Shown here piece by piece: positions 1-10,546 of a stretch of DNA of 64,000 nt. The position numbers and the translations under genes were made by a program. Source of the DNA: Mytilus edulis (taxonomy: Eukaryota > Mollusca > Bivalvia > Mytilida > Mytilidae); contig NC_092349.1 of assembly GCF_963676685.1 (NCBI RefSeq), forward strand, positions 57,147,431-57,211,430, given 5' to 3'. Numbering within the stretch: the stretch's first letter is position 1; each line of letters starts with the position of its first letter. A model generated the notes under the pieces. It made no database searches. It saw only the letters and a program-made list of their open reading frames with translations, and was not told the origin of the DNA.

Positions 1-107
1 GCAATCATCCACGTAAGACAGATGTCTTTGCAATGTTTCAAGCTCTAAATCGTCATGAGTCTCATAGTAGTAAATAAATTGAATGTATCAAATCAGAGAT
101 GAAACAT

Positions 108-345
108 CAATTCAAAAGAGAGGCAAAAGGTAGCAAAGGGACATTCAAACTCATAAGTCCCATATAAACTGACAATGCATGGGTAAAAACAACAACAGTA
201 CACAAACCACAGCATAGAAAACTAAAGACAGAGCAGCACGAACCTCTTCAAAACTGGGGGTTATTTAAATGCTCTGGAAGGGTAAACAGATCTTTATCGA
301 CATGTGGCATCCGTCATTTTGCTCATGTTAGTACAAACCCGGTTA
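108..345 (+). repeat. Dispersed repeat family A, copy 1
   Basis: This stretch shares blocks such as 'gggacattcaaactcata', 'aactgacaa', 'agtacacaaa', 'cacgaacc' and 'gaagggtaaacag' with 19095-19280 and 26465-26780, and with the reverse complement of 25860-26175. The order of blocks is the same in each copy. It is non-coding and looks like an old interspersed element. Short ORFs inside it are incidental. Confidence 0.7.
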
Positions 346-1596
346 ACTTTTAGTTAATCTATTCGAATACCCGTAGTCAAGACAACAACGCTACATATAA
401 TAATGTTTTTCTATCGTCATTTTACTTTTAAGAGGATAAACATTAACTCGATTGTTACACGCCAGTAATATATATCGACCTTTTTTCTCTTAGGTAAATA
501 GGTTACACTGTTCAATGTTACAAATTAACATGTTAAGGCAACAGTATTTACCATGTTAAAATCTCAGAAATCGTTTAAAAATATCCAAATCAGGCTAGCA
601 AATTATACTGTGAAGGGAAATGCAAAAAATCCAAAATGCATCTTCTTATTTCATATTTGCTTGCATCACCCAACCTGGCATTTCAAGTTCAGTTAAAAAG
701 TGAAAGCAACACGTCATTAATTTCCTGCGTCCGATTTCCATTTGTGGATTTACCTTCATCATTAACACTTAAAGCCGAATATTTGAAATTAAGCCGAGAA
801 TAAAAACGAACCAAAACAGTTGAAAAGCTATATGACCGAAGTGTATATAAACAATAGCCAAATTCATCTAAGGTCAACTTTGCCAGAGGGAATTAAAACC
901 TTAGTTTCTTTGTTATTTCAAAATTTATAAACGGACAATTTTAGAAAGGTTTGTTATAATCATGTTAATACGGAAATACTGACAACAGTTAAAATGTCTC
1001 TATCGGTAAACTTAATGATCGAAACCAGTGTGCTTAAAAAGCTTACAAACTTTGCTCAGATTTTATACAATAGATTTTTGTTTTCTCATTTCGGGATAAT
1101 TTACAAAATAGATCTTTACCCTGTAACATATGTAAATGCTTATGATTTATCATTTTCTCCTTGAACATAAAACTGATATTTGAGTAACCTTTAATTTGAT
1201 CGAATCAAATAAATATATATTAACAAAAACAATTATACTAAATACTTGTAACAAAACGATTTGTCTCTTATTACAAATTTTGAATTCATTTGTGAATATA
1301 GTTTATTGTATTGACATATAGAATGTGTTCAATGGAAAAGAATCTAAAGCAAAACACAAAATATGATAATATAGCACAATAAAAGTAATAACATAACTCA
1401 TTCTTGATGAATATGAGTTAGAGAAAGGTTATCCAAAACGACCAAAAAAAGAATACGGACATGTGGAATAAATATACGTTATAGGAAATAGTAAGTAATA
1501 AGACATTTAAAGTTAATTTTTTACCCAAAGATCTGACGTTACATATCGTTGCAAGACTAGTTTATAGAATAGGTACAGTGTACATTTAATGAAAAA
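346..1596. other. Upstream region of the receptor gene, no recognised feature
   Basis: AT-rich DNA with no coding exon or repeat that I recognise. It must hold any promoter and 5' UTR of the receptor that starts at 1597, but no single promoter element stands out from the AT-rich background. Confidence 0.5.
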
Positions 1597-2751
1597 ATGG
1601 GTGCGGTAACATCTCGTATTCTATATTTGATTGACAGTGACAAACATTTACTAGACGTGTTCACTGCTGGCTCTGTTATTGCCTATGTCTCTATGCTGTT
1701 TAACATTCTTGTATTTCTTTTACTGTGTCGCAAAGCTTTGCGGTCACCTGCTACAGTACTCATGCAAGGACTAGCTGTAGCCGACTTTCTTACCGCATTT
1801 TCGTCTTATGGACTGCATCCATTGTTCCTGTTAAAATATGATTGTGAATATAGCACGACACGTACACTTCATGAGTGTTTTTTACAACACCCGTATTGTT
1901 CTTTAGCTACACATTTGTCAATATCATTCTTCACATTCCATAATATATCCTTCATGATCACAACATGTCTGGGGTTGCAGAAAGTTATAGCTATTCGGTA
2001 TCCGATCTGGACAAAAAATCAACTGACAATAAATAAAACTGCAATAATATGCGTTTTTTTCTTTATATTGTCAGTTGCTCTTGGTATACCGCGACATTTT
2101 GCGATTAGGATAGAAGCAGACATATCAATGCATAGACAAGTATGTATCGGTTCTGTAAACAACAAAGATGTAATAAAGTATGCATCTGTTCATTACCTGA
2201 TGTTTCAAACTACTCTCATGACCTGTTGTTGCTTCGTAATGGTAATATCTACATTTTTCATCATTTACAAGTTAATTACCAACAAGTTCAAGGGTCGAGT
2301 GACAGAGCAAAGAAGACAAGAAAGAAGGTCTGTTATAATGATAGTAATAGTTCTGGTCGTATTCCTCATAACAGAGATTCCAAAAGTTATTTTGAACTTA
2401 TGGTGGTGTATCAAGCATATAGCTGGCGATTTTTTGGCTAACGATAGATTTAGATCTCTTCTTCTTCTTCAAAATTATGAAGATGAGATGTCAAAATTAC
2501 TGATAGATCATACAGATATGATAAGCGGATATTATTGGTACAGATATTCCGTCTTAAGGTTTCTTCTTGAAATCATCAAACTGTTTACATTGCTTGGATG
2601 CCTGTCCAACTTCATAATTTACATCATCATGTCCATGAAATTGAGGAATGAGATTATATCTCTCTTTAAAAAACTCCTAATGGGCGTGTCCTTGAAATGG
2701 AAATGGATAGGAAATGACAACCGTACGAAAATTTGCATATTATACGAATGA
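1597..2751 (+). CDS. Rhodopsin-class GPCR, FMRFamide/myosuppressin/sex-peptide receptor-like
   Basis: An intronless 384-residue receptor, predicted to sit in the plasma membrane and couple a ligand, probably a neuropeptide, to G proteins. Seven hydrophobic segments lie near residues 21-44, 53-77, 103-128, 147-164, 198-225, 245-270 and 319-347. Helix 1 has N36 (FNILVF), helix 2 has D63 (LAVADFL), and C101 and C183 could form the usual loop disulfide. Helix 6 carries the E-I-P motif (FLITEIPK) and helix 7 ends with SNFIIY in place of NPxxY; both fit FMRFamide, DMSR and sex-peptide type receptors. The DRY position reads LQKVIAIRYP, so the D/E-R-Y triad is not conserved. The third extracellular loop is long, about 50 residues. 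A basic stretch (residues 230-244) precedes helix 6. The ATG at 1597 is the first in frame and gives a normal short N-terminus. Family-level ligand is inferred, not shown. Confidence 0.88.
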   Translation: MGAVTSRILYLIDSDKHLLDVFTAGSVIAYVSMLFNILVFLLLCRKALRSPATVLMQGLAVADFLTAFSSYGLHPLFLLKYDCEYSTTRTLHECFLQHPYCSLATHLSISFFTFHNISFMITTCLGLQKVIAIRYPIWTKNQLTINKTAIICVFFFILSVALGIPRHFAIRIEADISMHRQVCIGSVNNKDVIKYASVHYLMFQTTLMTCCCFVMVISTFFIIYKLITNKFKGRVTEQRRQERRSVIMIVIVLVVFLITEIPKVILNLWWCIKHIAGDFLANDRFRSLLLLQNYEDEMSKLLIDHTDMISGYYWYRYSVLRFLLEIIKLFTLLGCLSNFIIYIIMSMKLRNEIISLFKKLLMGVSLKWKWIGNDNRTKICILYE

Positions 2752-2885
2752 GTTAAAATCAGGAAACCTCTTGGCACATGAGATGGGAATAATTTAACTA
2801 CAAGATGCACAGAAAACCTGACAATCCGGATAAATCGAACGTACAATGATGCTGACGAACTAACAATTGTGCTGATAATATACTT

Positions 2886-3085
2886 GAAATTGACTGTGAA
2901 GATAAATTGGCTGCTTTTATATCAAAATTTACTGTGGATTGAAATTGACTGCTTTTAAATTGAAATGTGGCGTGAAATTGACTGCTTTTATTTTGAAATT
3001 GTCTTTGGAGTGAAATTGACTGCTATTATATTAAACTTGATTGTGGAATGAAACTGGCTTCTTTTATATTGATCTTGAGACAAAA
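2886..3085. repeat. Degenerate ~50-bp tandem minisatellite
   Basis: Four to five imperfect head-to-tail units built on 'tgaaattgactgcttttat' followed by an A/T-rich 'ttgaaattgtctgtggag'-like half. They begin about 130 bp after the receptor stop codon and could be transcribed in its 3' UTR. Units differ by point changes, so the array is old. Confidence 0.7.
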
Positions 3086-3247
3086 TAAAATGATTTTATT
3101 ACTATTTTTTTGTGTTAAATAAGTCTTTGTAACTCATCTACCCTATGGGCCTGATGGATTATTGCCATCTTTTGTAGTTCTTCGTTGTCTGTTTCTCTGA
3201 AACATTGAGACACTTACAACCAAACGAATATCTTTAACAAAGTTTAG

Positions 3248-3478
3248 GAACCTCTGGCCGTTGTTAATGTTGTATGTTTTTTAATTCTAATTCATTTATA
3301 TATTTGGAATTTAGTGTAACGTCCATTTTCACTGAACTAGTACTCATTTTTGTTTAAGGGCATGGGATTTTCTCGCTGTGTTGATTACCAATTGGTGGTG
3401 TTCGGCTGTTTTCTGCTTTGGTCGGGTTGTTGTCTTTTTGGCACATTCCCCATTTCCATTCTGAATTCTATTTGTTTT
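3248..3478 (+). repeat. Solo 3' tail of the Penelope-like element
   Basis: This segment matches the 3' terminal part of the plus-strand Penelope-like copy at 23915-24155: 'aacctctggc', 'gtccatttt', 'gaactagtac', 'gggattttctc', 'ggctgttttctgct', 'gtcgggttgttgtct' and 'cattccccatttccattct'. The reverse transcriptase part is absent, as expected for a severely 5'-truncated insertion or an old fragment. Confidence 0.7.
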
Positions 3479-4560
3479 TTTATTCCTATTTAGATAAATA
3501 CATGGCCACCATGGTTTCAAAGAGAACAAAGGGGAAAATGCATTAAGTGTCTAATAACTTAAAAACCATTATAACAGATATAGAAAATCTGACAGGAAGA
3601 AACTTGCTAGAATTTCAAGATTTGCCTACTTCAAATTTTCATCAAAATTATCAGATATCTTTTTTAATGAATTATTATCCCTAAAGACGATGTTTAACTA
3701 TTTTTCATTTTTTTGCATTTTATCTCAGTATAATAGATTGACAGAAACTATAAAACAGTAAAAACAAACAGTATTACAAGATCTACAAAAAGGTTTTTAT
3801 GACCACTATGACTTCGTACAGGCATTATGAGCCTTAAAAGAGATTTTCTACTATCTTTTTTTTTTAATGAAAAATAGATAGAAACCAGAAACTGAAAAAT
3901 GAATCGATTGATTTTATGTTGTTTATTGTTTAAATATTGCATGCATTTTCAGGACGACATCAACATTGATAAGCAATATATTAATAAGCATCATAAAAAC
4001 AAATCATCATTGAAACCATTATATGATATGAATGATTGTTCTTACATGAAATTGTTCAATCCTTTACAAGCCTATTATCTCGAAAATTAAAATAAATAGA
4101 AACTGTAATCAGCAAAACATACCAGCTAAAATACTGATTGACCGCAACCATTGAATGACTCCTTTCACGAGTTAGTGATTTTGAATTACACTTTTTGAAA
4201 AAAAATGATAAAAAAGCACCAAGCAAAAACGATAACTAATTAAAGATCTTACACATTTCTAAATGACGGAAACCATCAGACGACTTCTCATAGAAGCTAT
4301 TGCTATTAAATGACTATGTTTGTGCTGATAAAATCACTATATATTGGTAGAAACTGCAAACTGCAATATTGATCATGACCAACACATATGTACAAATGCG
4401 ACTAAACAAATAGATGGTTCCTTATGTGAGTTACCTTTAGATGAAGATTTTAGAAACATGTCCAGTTTGTGCAAATTATCTTTAAAACTGTCATGTATAA
4501 GAAAAAAAACTGTTAATGGCAAGCATTTAAGCAACAAAAGATACATTTATGACAAGTTAG
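3479..4560. other. Intergenic, no supported gene
   Basis: Low-complexity AT-rich DNA. The open frame at 4344-4577 (+) has several cysteines, but it has no good splice sites or recognisable domain, and no ATG at its start. I do not call it a gene. Confidence 0.4.
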
Positions 4561-4564
4561 AGGT

Positions 4565-4640
4565 TCAAGGACCTTAACATGATCTTGTGAAGAGTTGTTT
4601 CATTGGCAATCACACCACATCTTTTTTTTTATATATTAAT
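4565..4640 (+). repeat. Fragment of dispersed repeat family B
   Basis: The block 'tttcattggcaatcacaccacatc' region matches 29415-29460 and the reverse complement of 35385-35425, so it is a short remnant of the same interspersed family. Confidence 0.55.
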
Positions 4641-5154
4641 TACATATGTCTAATTTGTCAGTATAGTCCAGTTACTCGTGGTTCGTTTACAGTTTTTTTT
4701 TTTTTTTTATGTTATTTGTTTTCAAGTGTGTTTACTGTTTGGTCTTATATGATCTTGCCTTATATTACAGTAATTTTACTTTTTATTTTCTATATTTATG
4801 TAAAGTTAAGACAATTAATCAGCTAGTTCACTTATATGATGTTTAGTTTAAAGCAACTCTATGTACAGGTTTATTTTGTTTATACACAGTTTTGATTTAG
4901 AAGAAAAACCAACATGGTTAGAAAATATAAATAATTACACCATTACAAACTCAATCTAAATTTTATTTTCTTGTTCGTGTATTCAATAAAACTAATCTTT
5001 TCTATTTTCAGAAATGTACCAGTGATAATATAAACGTCACAACAATTACGTCACTTTTTGTGTCATTGATACATTTGCGTGACGCACAGTTAATAATGTG
5101 TGTGTGGTGAACTGTCGTAAATTCATGGGAGGTGTATGTTGTTATTCTGTCGTT
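4641..5154. other. Intergenic, nothing recognised
   Basis: AT-rich sequence with T-runs and no coding exon or repeat that I could match inside the window. Confidence 0.4.
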
Positions 5155-5465
5155 TACTATTATATTATTTATTCATGTATTTCTCTGTCCTGATTGTTGT
5201 GATTTAATCGGTATTTTTAACAATGCCTTATAAGCGTGAGGTTTGGCTAACCATACAATCAGGTTCAGCCCTCCATTTTTTCTTAAAATGTCTTGTATCA
5301 AGTCAGGGATATGGCAGTTATTATCAAATAGTCCGTCTCTAGGATTGGTGGCGTTTGTTTTTGTTCAATTCAGTGTTTCTGTTGTTTCGTTGTTTTCGTC
5401 AGTTGACGTGGTTCCCTTGGTTTTGGTTTGTTACCCGGATTTGATTTTCGCTTAATCGAAATAAA
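5155..5465 (+). repeat. Probable retroelement 3' untranslated remnant
   Basis: The text around 'gtttggctaaccatacaatcaggttc', 'cagggatatggcagtt' and 'ttgttacccggatttg' resembles the 3' part of a retroelement that I recall as very common in bivalve genomes. No reverse transcriptase is attached, and no second copy occurs in this window, so the assignment rests on recall. Confidence 0.4.
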
Positions 5466-5471
5466 GAACCT

Positions 5472-5837
5472 TAGTGAGGCGCTCGCATACCCCACGTTCC
5501 CACATCGTCACTTGAGAAATAAATTTACACAAGAAAAAAAAATTGTGAATCATAATTTCCTGTCGATATGCACATCTACATAGTATGTCCTTATTATCTA
5601 CAAAATTTCGTGAAATTCTGTTGTGTGGTTTCAGAGGAGTTGCGATGACAAAATGTTGCAGATTTATATTGTAGCAAATAGGTGCAAAGGGGCGTAACTC
5701 CTAGAAAAAAAGTGAATCGTAATTTCCTGTCTATATGCACATCTACATAGTATTTCCTTATTATCTAAAAGGATTTCATGAAATTCTGTTGATTGGTTTC
5801 AGAGGAGTTGCGATGACAAACTGTTGCAGTAGAATAT
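5472..5837 (+). repeat. Dispersed repeat family C with two core units
   Basis: It begins with 'gcgctcgcataccccacg' and contains two ~160-bp units centred on 'tatgcacatctacatagt' and 'gaggagttgcgatgacaaa' (5562-5655 and 5728-5830). The same core occurs at 12540-12650, 12918-13015 and 13085-13180. The 'ataccccacg' start is the inverse of the 'cgtggggtat' end seen in the complete copies, suggesting terminal inverted ends. Confidence 0.7.
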
Positions 5838-6850
5838 TGTAACGTTTGTGGGTCACTTTATTTGGTTCATTTATTGATTTCATTATTAGTAATTTTAATT
5901 ATTTTCCAAGAAAGATTGCTTATTATTATTTTATTACTTTCTGATTTTTTTTTTATTCATTAAATTAAATGACGTAACGAACCTCTCATTAGCATTAAAA
6001 ATATTTTCCCTTTTCAACCAATCAGAGAGCTCGATTATATTCGCGGGGAAAATTTAGTTCGTGCAGATATTGTCTGCTATAAATCATTCTCAGCCCAGAT
6101 TCCCAGATGTATAGATGTAAGGTAAAAAAGGGAAATTTTCAACCATGTGCGTGACATTTTTGGACGTGGTCTCGGTAGGAATCACGCGCTATTTTATATA
6201 CTATAATTAGTGTATTGAAGAAAATGTGTTTTACAGTATTTTTTAGGTATTTTTGACATTCACGTCAGTGAATCAAATCTATGACTTGAACTTAAGGACG
6301 GTAAATGTAAGTATTAAAGCGTTAACAAGTGAAATCCATATGCAAGCCCTGATCAGGACGGCAGAGTGAGACGTTAAAGAAAGTGAGATACTGAAAGAAT
6401 TTATTTTTTGTCTAAGAAATCTTTTTTTATAGACTGCAGAAATAGACCATTGACTCGCAAAACTGTAACTAATTAAATGTGCAGCTGATTCATATGCGTG
6501 TTGTTTAATAAAAGTTGTATCTTACTGAATTATTGTATTACAGGGAAACGCCTTGTCTCTTGCCTGAATTGATCCTTCGATTAAAACTCATCCTGATTAC
6601 TCCTCTTGGTATTGGTAAGAACCTAGATTTTGACCCTCCCGTGAGTCTGCGTTTCATGGTTACCTTATTACAGACTATTTAGTGCAAGCATATTCAGGAC
6701 AGAACAAGTCTTATGTTGTTTAAGCTTCCTTTTAGGTGTTTATTTTCTGGTTTTATTGCTTGTGTATTTGGTATATAAATCTTATCACGTGTTTGGAAAT
6801 CCTGAACTAGTTTTGTTTGAAAAGTCTGTTATATTTGTGGTGTCGTACTT
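5838..6850 (+). repeat. Long direct repeat E, left copy
   Basis: It starts 'tgtaacgtttgtgg' and runs to about 'gtttgaaaagtctgtt'. It aligns over its whole length with 10547-11803 in the same orientation. Shared landmarks are 'aattattttccaagaaa', 'ctcagcccaga', 'ggtctcggtaggaatcacg', 'gaatcaaatctatgactt', 'cattgactcgcaaaactgta' and 'aactcatcctgattactcct'. The left copy lacks about 285 bp present in the right copy at 10957-11238. The pair flanks the SGNH-like reading frame at 9707-10270, so they may be terminal or split direct repeats of one retroelement. Confidence 0.7.
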
Positions 6851-6859
6851 AAAACGACC

Positions 6860-8035
6860 ACACTTATTGGGTCGGGCTTTTTTTGTTTGGTCCGTCGTTC
6901 GTAAACTTTTACAAAAGTCTTTTCCTCTGAAATTACTTGGCCTAATTTAACCAAACGTGGCTACAGTCATCCTTGGGATATTAAAAAATGTGTCCGATGA
7001 CCTGGCCATCCAACCAAGATGGCCGCCATGGATAAAAATAGAACACAGGGTAAAATGTATATTTTGGCTTATATCTTTAAAACCAAAGCATATAGAGCAA
7101 ATCTTACACGGGAGAAAAATTGTTGACCAGGTCAAGATCTATCTGCCCTGAAATTTTCAGACGAATCGGACAACATGTTGTTGGGTTGCTGCCCCTAAAT
7201 TGGTAATTTAAGGAAGTTTTGCAGTTTTTGGTTATTATCTTGAATACTATTATAGATAGAGATAAACTGTAAACAGCAATAATGTTCAGCAAAATAAGAC
7301 CTACAAATAAGGCAACTTGACCAAAATTGTCAGTCAATCCTTTAAGGAGTTATTGCCCTTTATAGTCAATTTTAACAGCTTTTTCGTCATTTTTTGTAAC
7401 TTGTAGAACAAATTTATTCTCTGAAACTACTGGGCCAAATTTAAACTTATTTGGCCACACTCCTAATTGTGGTATAGAGTTTAATAAATGTGTCCGATGA
7501 CCCCACTTACCAAACAAAATGGCCGACATGGCTAAAATTAGAACATAGTGGTAAAAGGCAGTTTTTGCTCTATATCTTTGAAACTAAGCCATTTAGGGCA
7601 AATCTTTCAAGATTTAAATGTCCATCAGAATAAGATTTATCCCCTTACAAATTATCAGATGAATCCTACAACCCGTTGCAGTTTTTGGTTATTATCTTGA
7701 ATACTATTATAGATAGAGATAAACTGTAAACGGTAATAATGTTCAGCAAAGTAAGATCTACAAATAAGTCAACATGACCAAAATTGTCAGAGAACCCCTT
7801 AAGGAGTTATTGTCCTTTATAACCAATATTGAACAACTTTTCGTCATTTTTCTAACTTGTACAAAAATCTTCTTTTCTAAAACTATGCACCAAATTTAAC
7901 CAAACTTAGCCACAATCTTTACTAGGGTATCTATTTTAAAAAAGTGTCTAATGACCCCGCCTTCCAACCAAGATGGCCGACATCAGTAAATATAGTAACA
8001 GGTGAGCGACATAGGCTCTTCAGAGCCTCTAGTTA
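6860..8035 (+). repeat. Dispersed repeat family D with internal ~455-500 bp modules
   Basis: It begins near 'gggtcgggctttttttg' and ends 'ggctcttcagagcctctagtt', termini I recall from abundant bivalve repeats. Inside, a module recurs: 'gtgtccgatgacc' at 6990 and 7490 and a variant at 7944; 'gatagagataaactgtaaac' at about 7254 and 7709; 'ccaagatggccg' at 7015 and 7969 with a variant at 7512. The internal period is roughly 500 then 455 bp. No coding potential is seen. Confidence 0.7.
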
Positions 8036-9630
8036 TATGTATATATTTGTTTTTATTTTCTTAGCCACCGCTGCCACATCACTATTTTTTTGTAAACTCC
8101 ACATAATTATAGATGTTAACATAAGATAAGGTTTATGTCTGCTTGGAATGAAAGAAAAATTAAATTCCTCCTATGATCTTGAATTGGAAAATAGTCGAAG
8201 GAATTCTTTTGAGATGTCGATCGACTTGCTTCAACTGAAAATTGGTTGTTTGTATTGATGTCGTATGGTCAAAAATTGCCTGATGTCCATGCTAACACCA
8301 AATTGTTTTTTCTTCTTTCTAAAATTGAAAAATAATAAAAAAAAAAATTAAAAAATCCATCCCAAGCAAAACAATAGAGGTATAAGTGTAATGATGATAT
8401 ATTTTTTTTATTTTTGTTAATTAGATAGTACCTAATGAAGGTTTCAACTGGAAAGTTTTGTGTTTTTTTCCCATTTGGATTATATGACTGAATCCTATCA
8501 AAAGCCAATTTTATAATTCAGATTTACTACAGTTTAATTTGACCAATGTTTTAGTTCTGGTTGATAATATAAATTCGAATAGTTGGAACTTTCATTTATT
8601 ATATATATTTAGTTATAAGTAATAAGGAATTAGGTTCAACATCCGTTCGTGGTTTACAACGCTGGATAAATGGTGGATCGTGGTGTCTCCATAAACACGT
8701 CTATGCGGCTTATCCAACACTTCCATTTCTTTAACATCAAATCAATGAAATAGTACAAGTTAGTGCCTAAAATTCAACCGATATTCATACAATATTGTTG
8801 CTATAAGCTTTTGTAAAAGAAATGGTGTTTGAAAATGTCTGAGTCTATGTGAAATCAGGATTAATATTACTGTAAAATTCTATGGTGGAAATTCACTCAA
8901 TTGGTATGACTGATATTTATGCATCGCAAGAAAACTACCCAACAGATGGTGTTGGAGGATGTAATTGCCACAGATAGATGTTATGAGATCTTACACAGCC
9001 TACTCCATGCAGCATGTCCTATTTAGAATTAAACTGTATCCAAGTTATTGAAAATTAATTACTTTGAACAACAAAATACATATTATCAATCGTTTCGGTC
9101 TCAAACTGAGGCGATTGTATAAAAGACAAAGTATCTAAACTTACAATACTAAAACGTCTAAACATCTAAAGAAATGGCTTCAGTTATATATCCAGTATGT
9201 AAGAACACTAAGAATCCGGTTGATAACTTTATTACGGTCTAAAACGCGGTAATTGCTAAATTTTTGGGTTGTAAAACCATCAAATTTCCTGGGACGGAAC
9301 ATGCTGTCTTGGAAAAAAACTGTCACTTGCTGATGTTATACAGAACGTTCGATTATCATCAAAGGAAAATACATCCATTGTTTATCCGTTAAACTTGTAT
9401 CATTGGTTTGAAAAATGGACCTACAAATATTGGAAGTGCTTCAGATCTTTCTCATTATTCAACGCTTATACTGATTTCGTGTTTGGTGGAGATAAACTTT
9501 TTTCACTAGGAATCAGGTGTTGAACAAGGACATTTCGTTTCTTTTATTTTAAGAAAAACATAATTATAAATAGATATTATTTCGGTTAATCATGACTGAT
9601 TCAATGTTAATATCCCGTTACAATTTATTT
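8036..9630. other. Non-coding or decayed sequence inside the E-flanked block
   Basis: No intact coding region. Some coding-like stretches broken by stops occur around 8640-8740 and 9170-9500, possibly upstream ORFs of the element that carries the SGNH-like frame, but they are too degraded for a family call. Confidence 0.35.
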
Positions 9631-9706
9631 TTCAGGGTTAAGTTTCAGAAACCAAAAGTAAAGATATATTAAAATTATATTAGGAAAATAGATTTAAAGA
9701 TTAAAG

Positions 9707-10270
9707 ATGAATCCCACTGTACTTACTATGGGACATAGCTATATTCGAAGATTATCTAACTATTGTAGAATAAATAGGATGTCAAACAATTTTGGTATAA
9801 CTTATATTAATGGTATTGTGTATGGTAAAGGTGGTACAAAATTGTGCAATATGATACAAGATCATATCTTTCAAAGATTGATCACTAATTTTTCTCCTAC
9901 AATAGTAGTATTATAAATTGGAGGTAATGACATAGATTTCAAGGTTAATATTTTTATAGAAACTTTTAAAGAGTTCTTCAGACATTTGAAGTCTGAAAAT
10001 GTAAAAAAAAAAGTGGTTATAGTTCAATTGTTTCATAGATTGGAAACTAGAGTTTCAATGTCTGTATAGGCAGGCAGAAGAGCCCAGATTAATCTTGAAC
10101 TTGTAAATTCTACAAAAAGAGAGTTTAAAGGTTTTGTAGTGTATTGGAAACCAAAGAGGTTGACATCAAAATTTGTATTGACAACACATGGTGTCCATTT
10201 GAATAAAACCAAAATGAGGACTTATTACTATTCCCAAAAGAGAGCTGTTAAGCTTTCTCTTAGACAATAA
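9707..10270 (+). pseudogene. SGNH-hydrolase-like ORF of a retroelement, two nonsense codons
   Basis: A 187-codon frame from an ATG to TAA at 10268 with no frameshift, interrupted by in-frame TAA at 9914-9916 and TAG at 10067-10069. SGNH/GDSL blocks are visible: GHSY near residues 9-12 (nucleophile Ser block), IGGND immediately after the first stop (Gly/Asn block) and HGVHLN near the C-terminus (catalytic His block). The usual catalytic Asp of the last block (D-G-x-H) is His here. SGNH-like ORFs are known as passengers in some retroelements, such as Ngaro-type DIRS elements and the CR1 ORF1 esterase. The frame lies between the ~1 kb direct repeats E, supporting a retroelement origin. The exact element class is inferred. 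Confidence 0.65.
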
Positions 10271-10546
10271 AAATCAATAGGACATTTGTTGTCATTTATT
10301 ATAAATATATACATGTTAGTATTAATGTGTAGTGGTTGGTGGTGGCTGAGATATATTTTTTCGTAATAATGTGGAGTAAATTTTTTTTCAGCTTGTATAA
10401 TCATTTGTATATTTCAGGAGGGGAGATGTTTTAATCTTAATTTTAAGGTTTCTTGCACCCGAGACCACAATCTTTGCATAGCAGCGCGTTAACTTATACA
10501 TGAATTTTGCCAGATATGCGGACATATATGTTCTGTGGGAAAGGGG

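Noticed and set aside
4344..4577. Cysteine-containing 77-codon frame
   Set aside because: No ATG at the start, no convincing splice sites, no recognised domain; a family B fragment follows at once.
7944..8129. 61-codon ORF and neighbours at 6756-7337
   Set aside because: They are read-through of dispersed repeat family D and the E repeat end.
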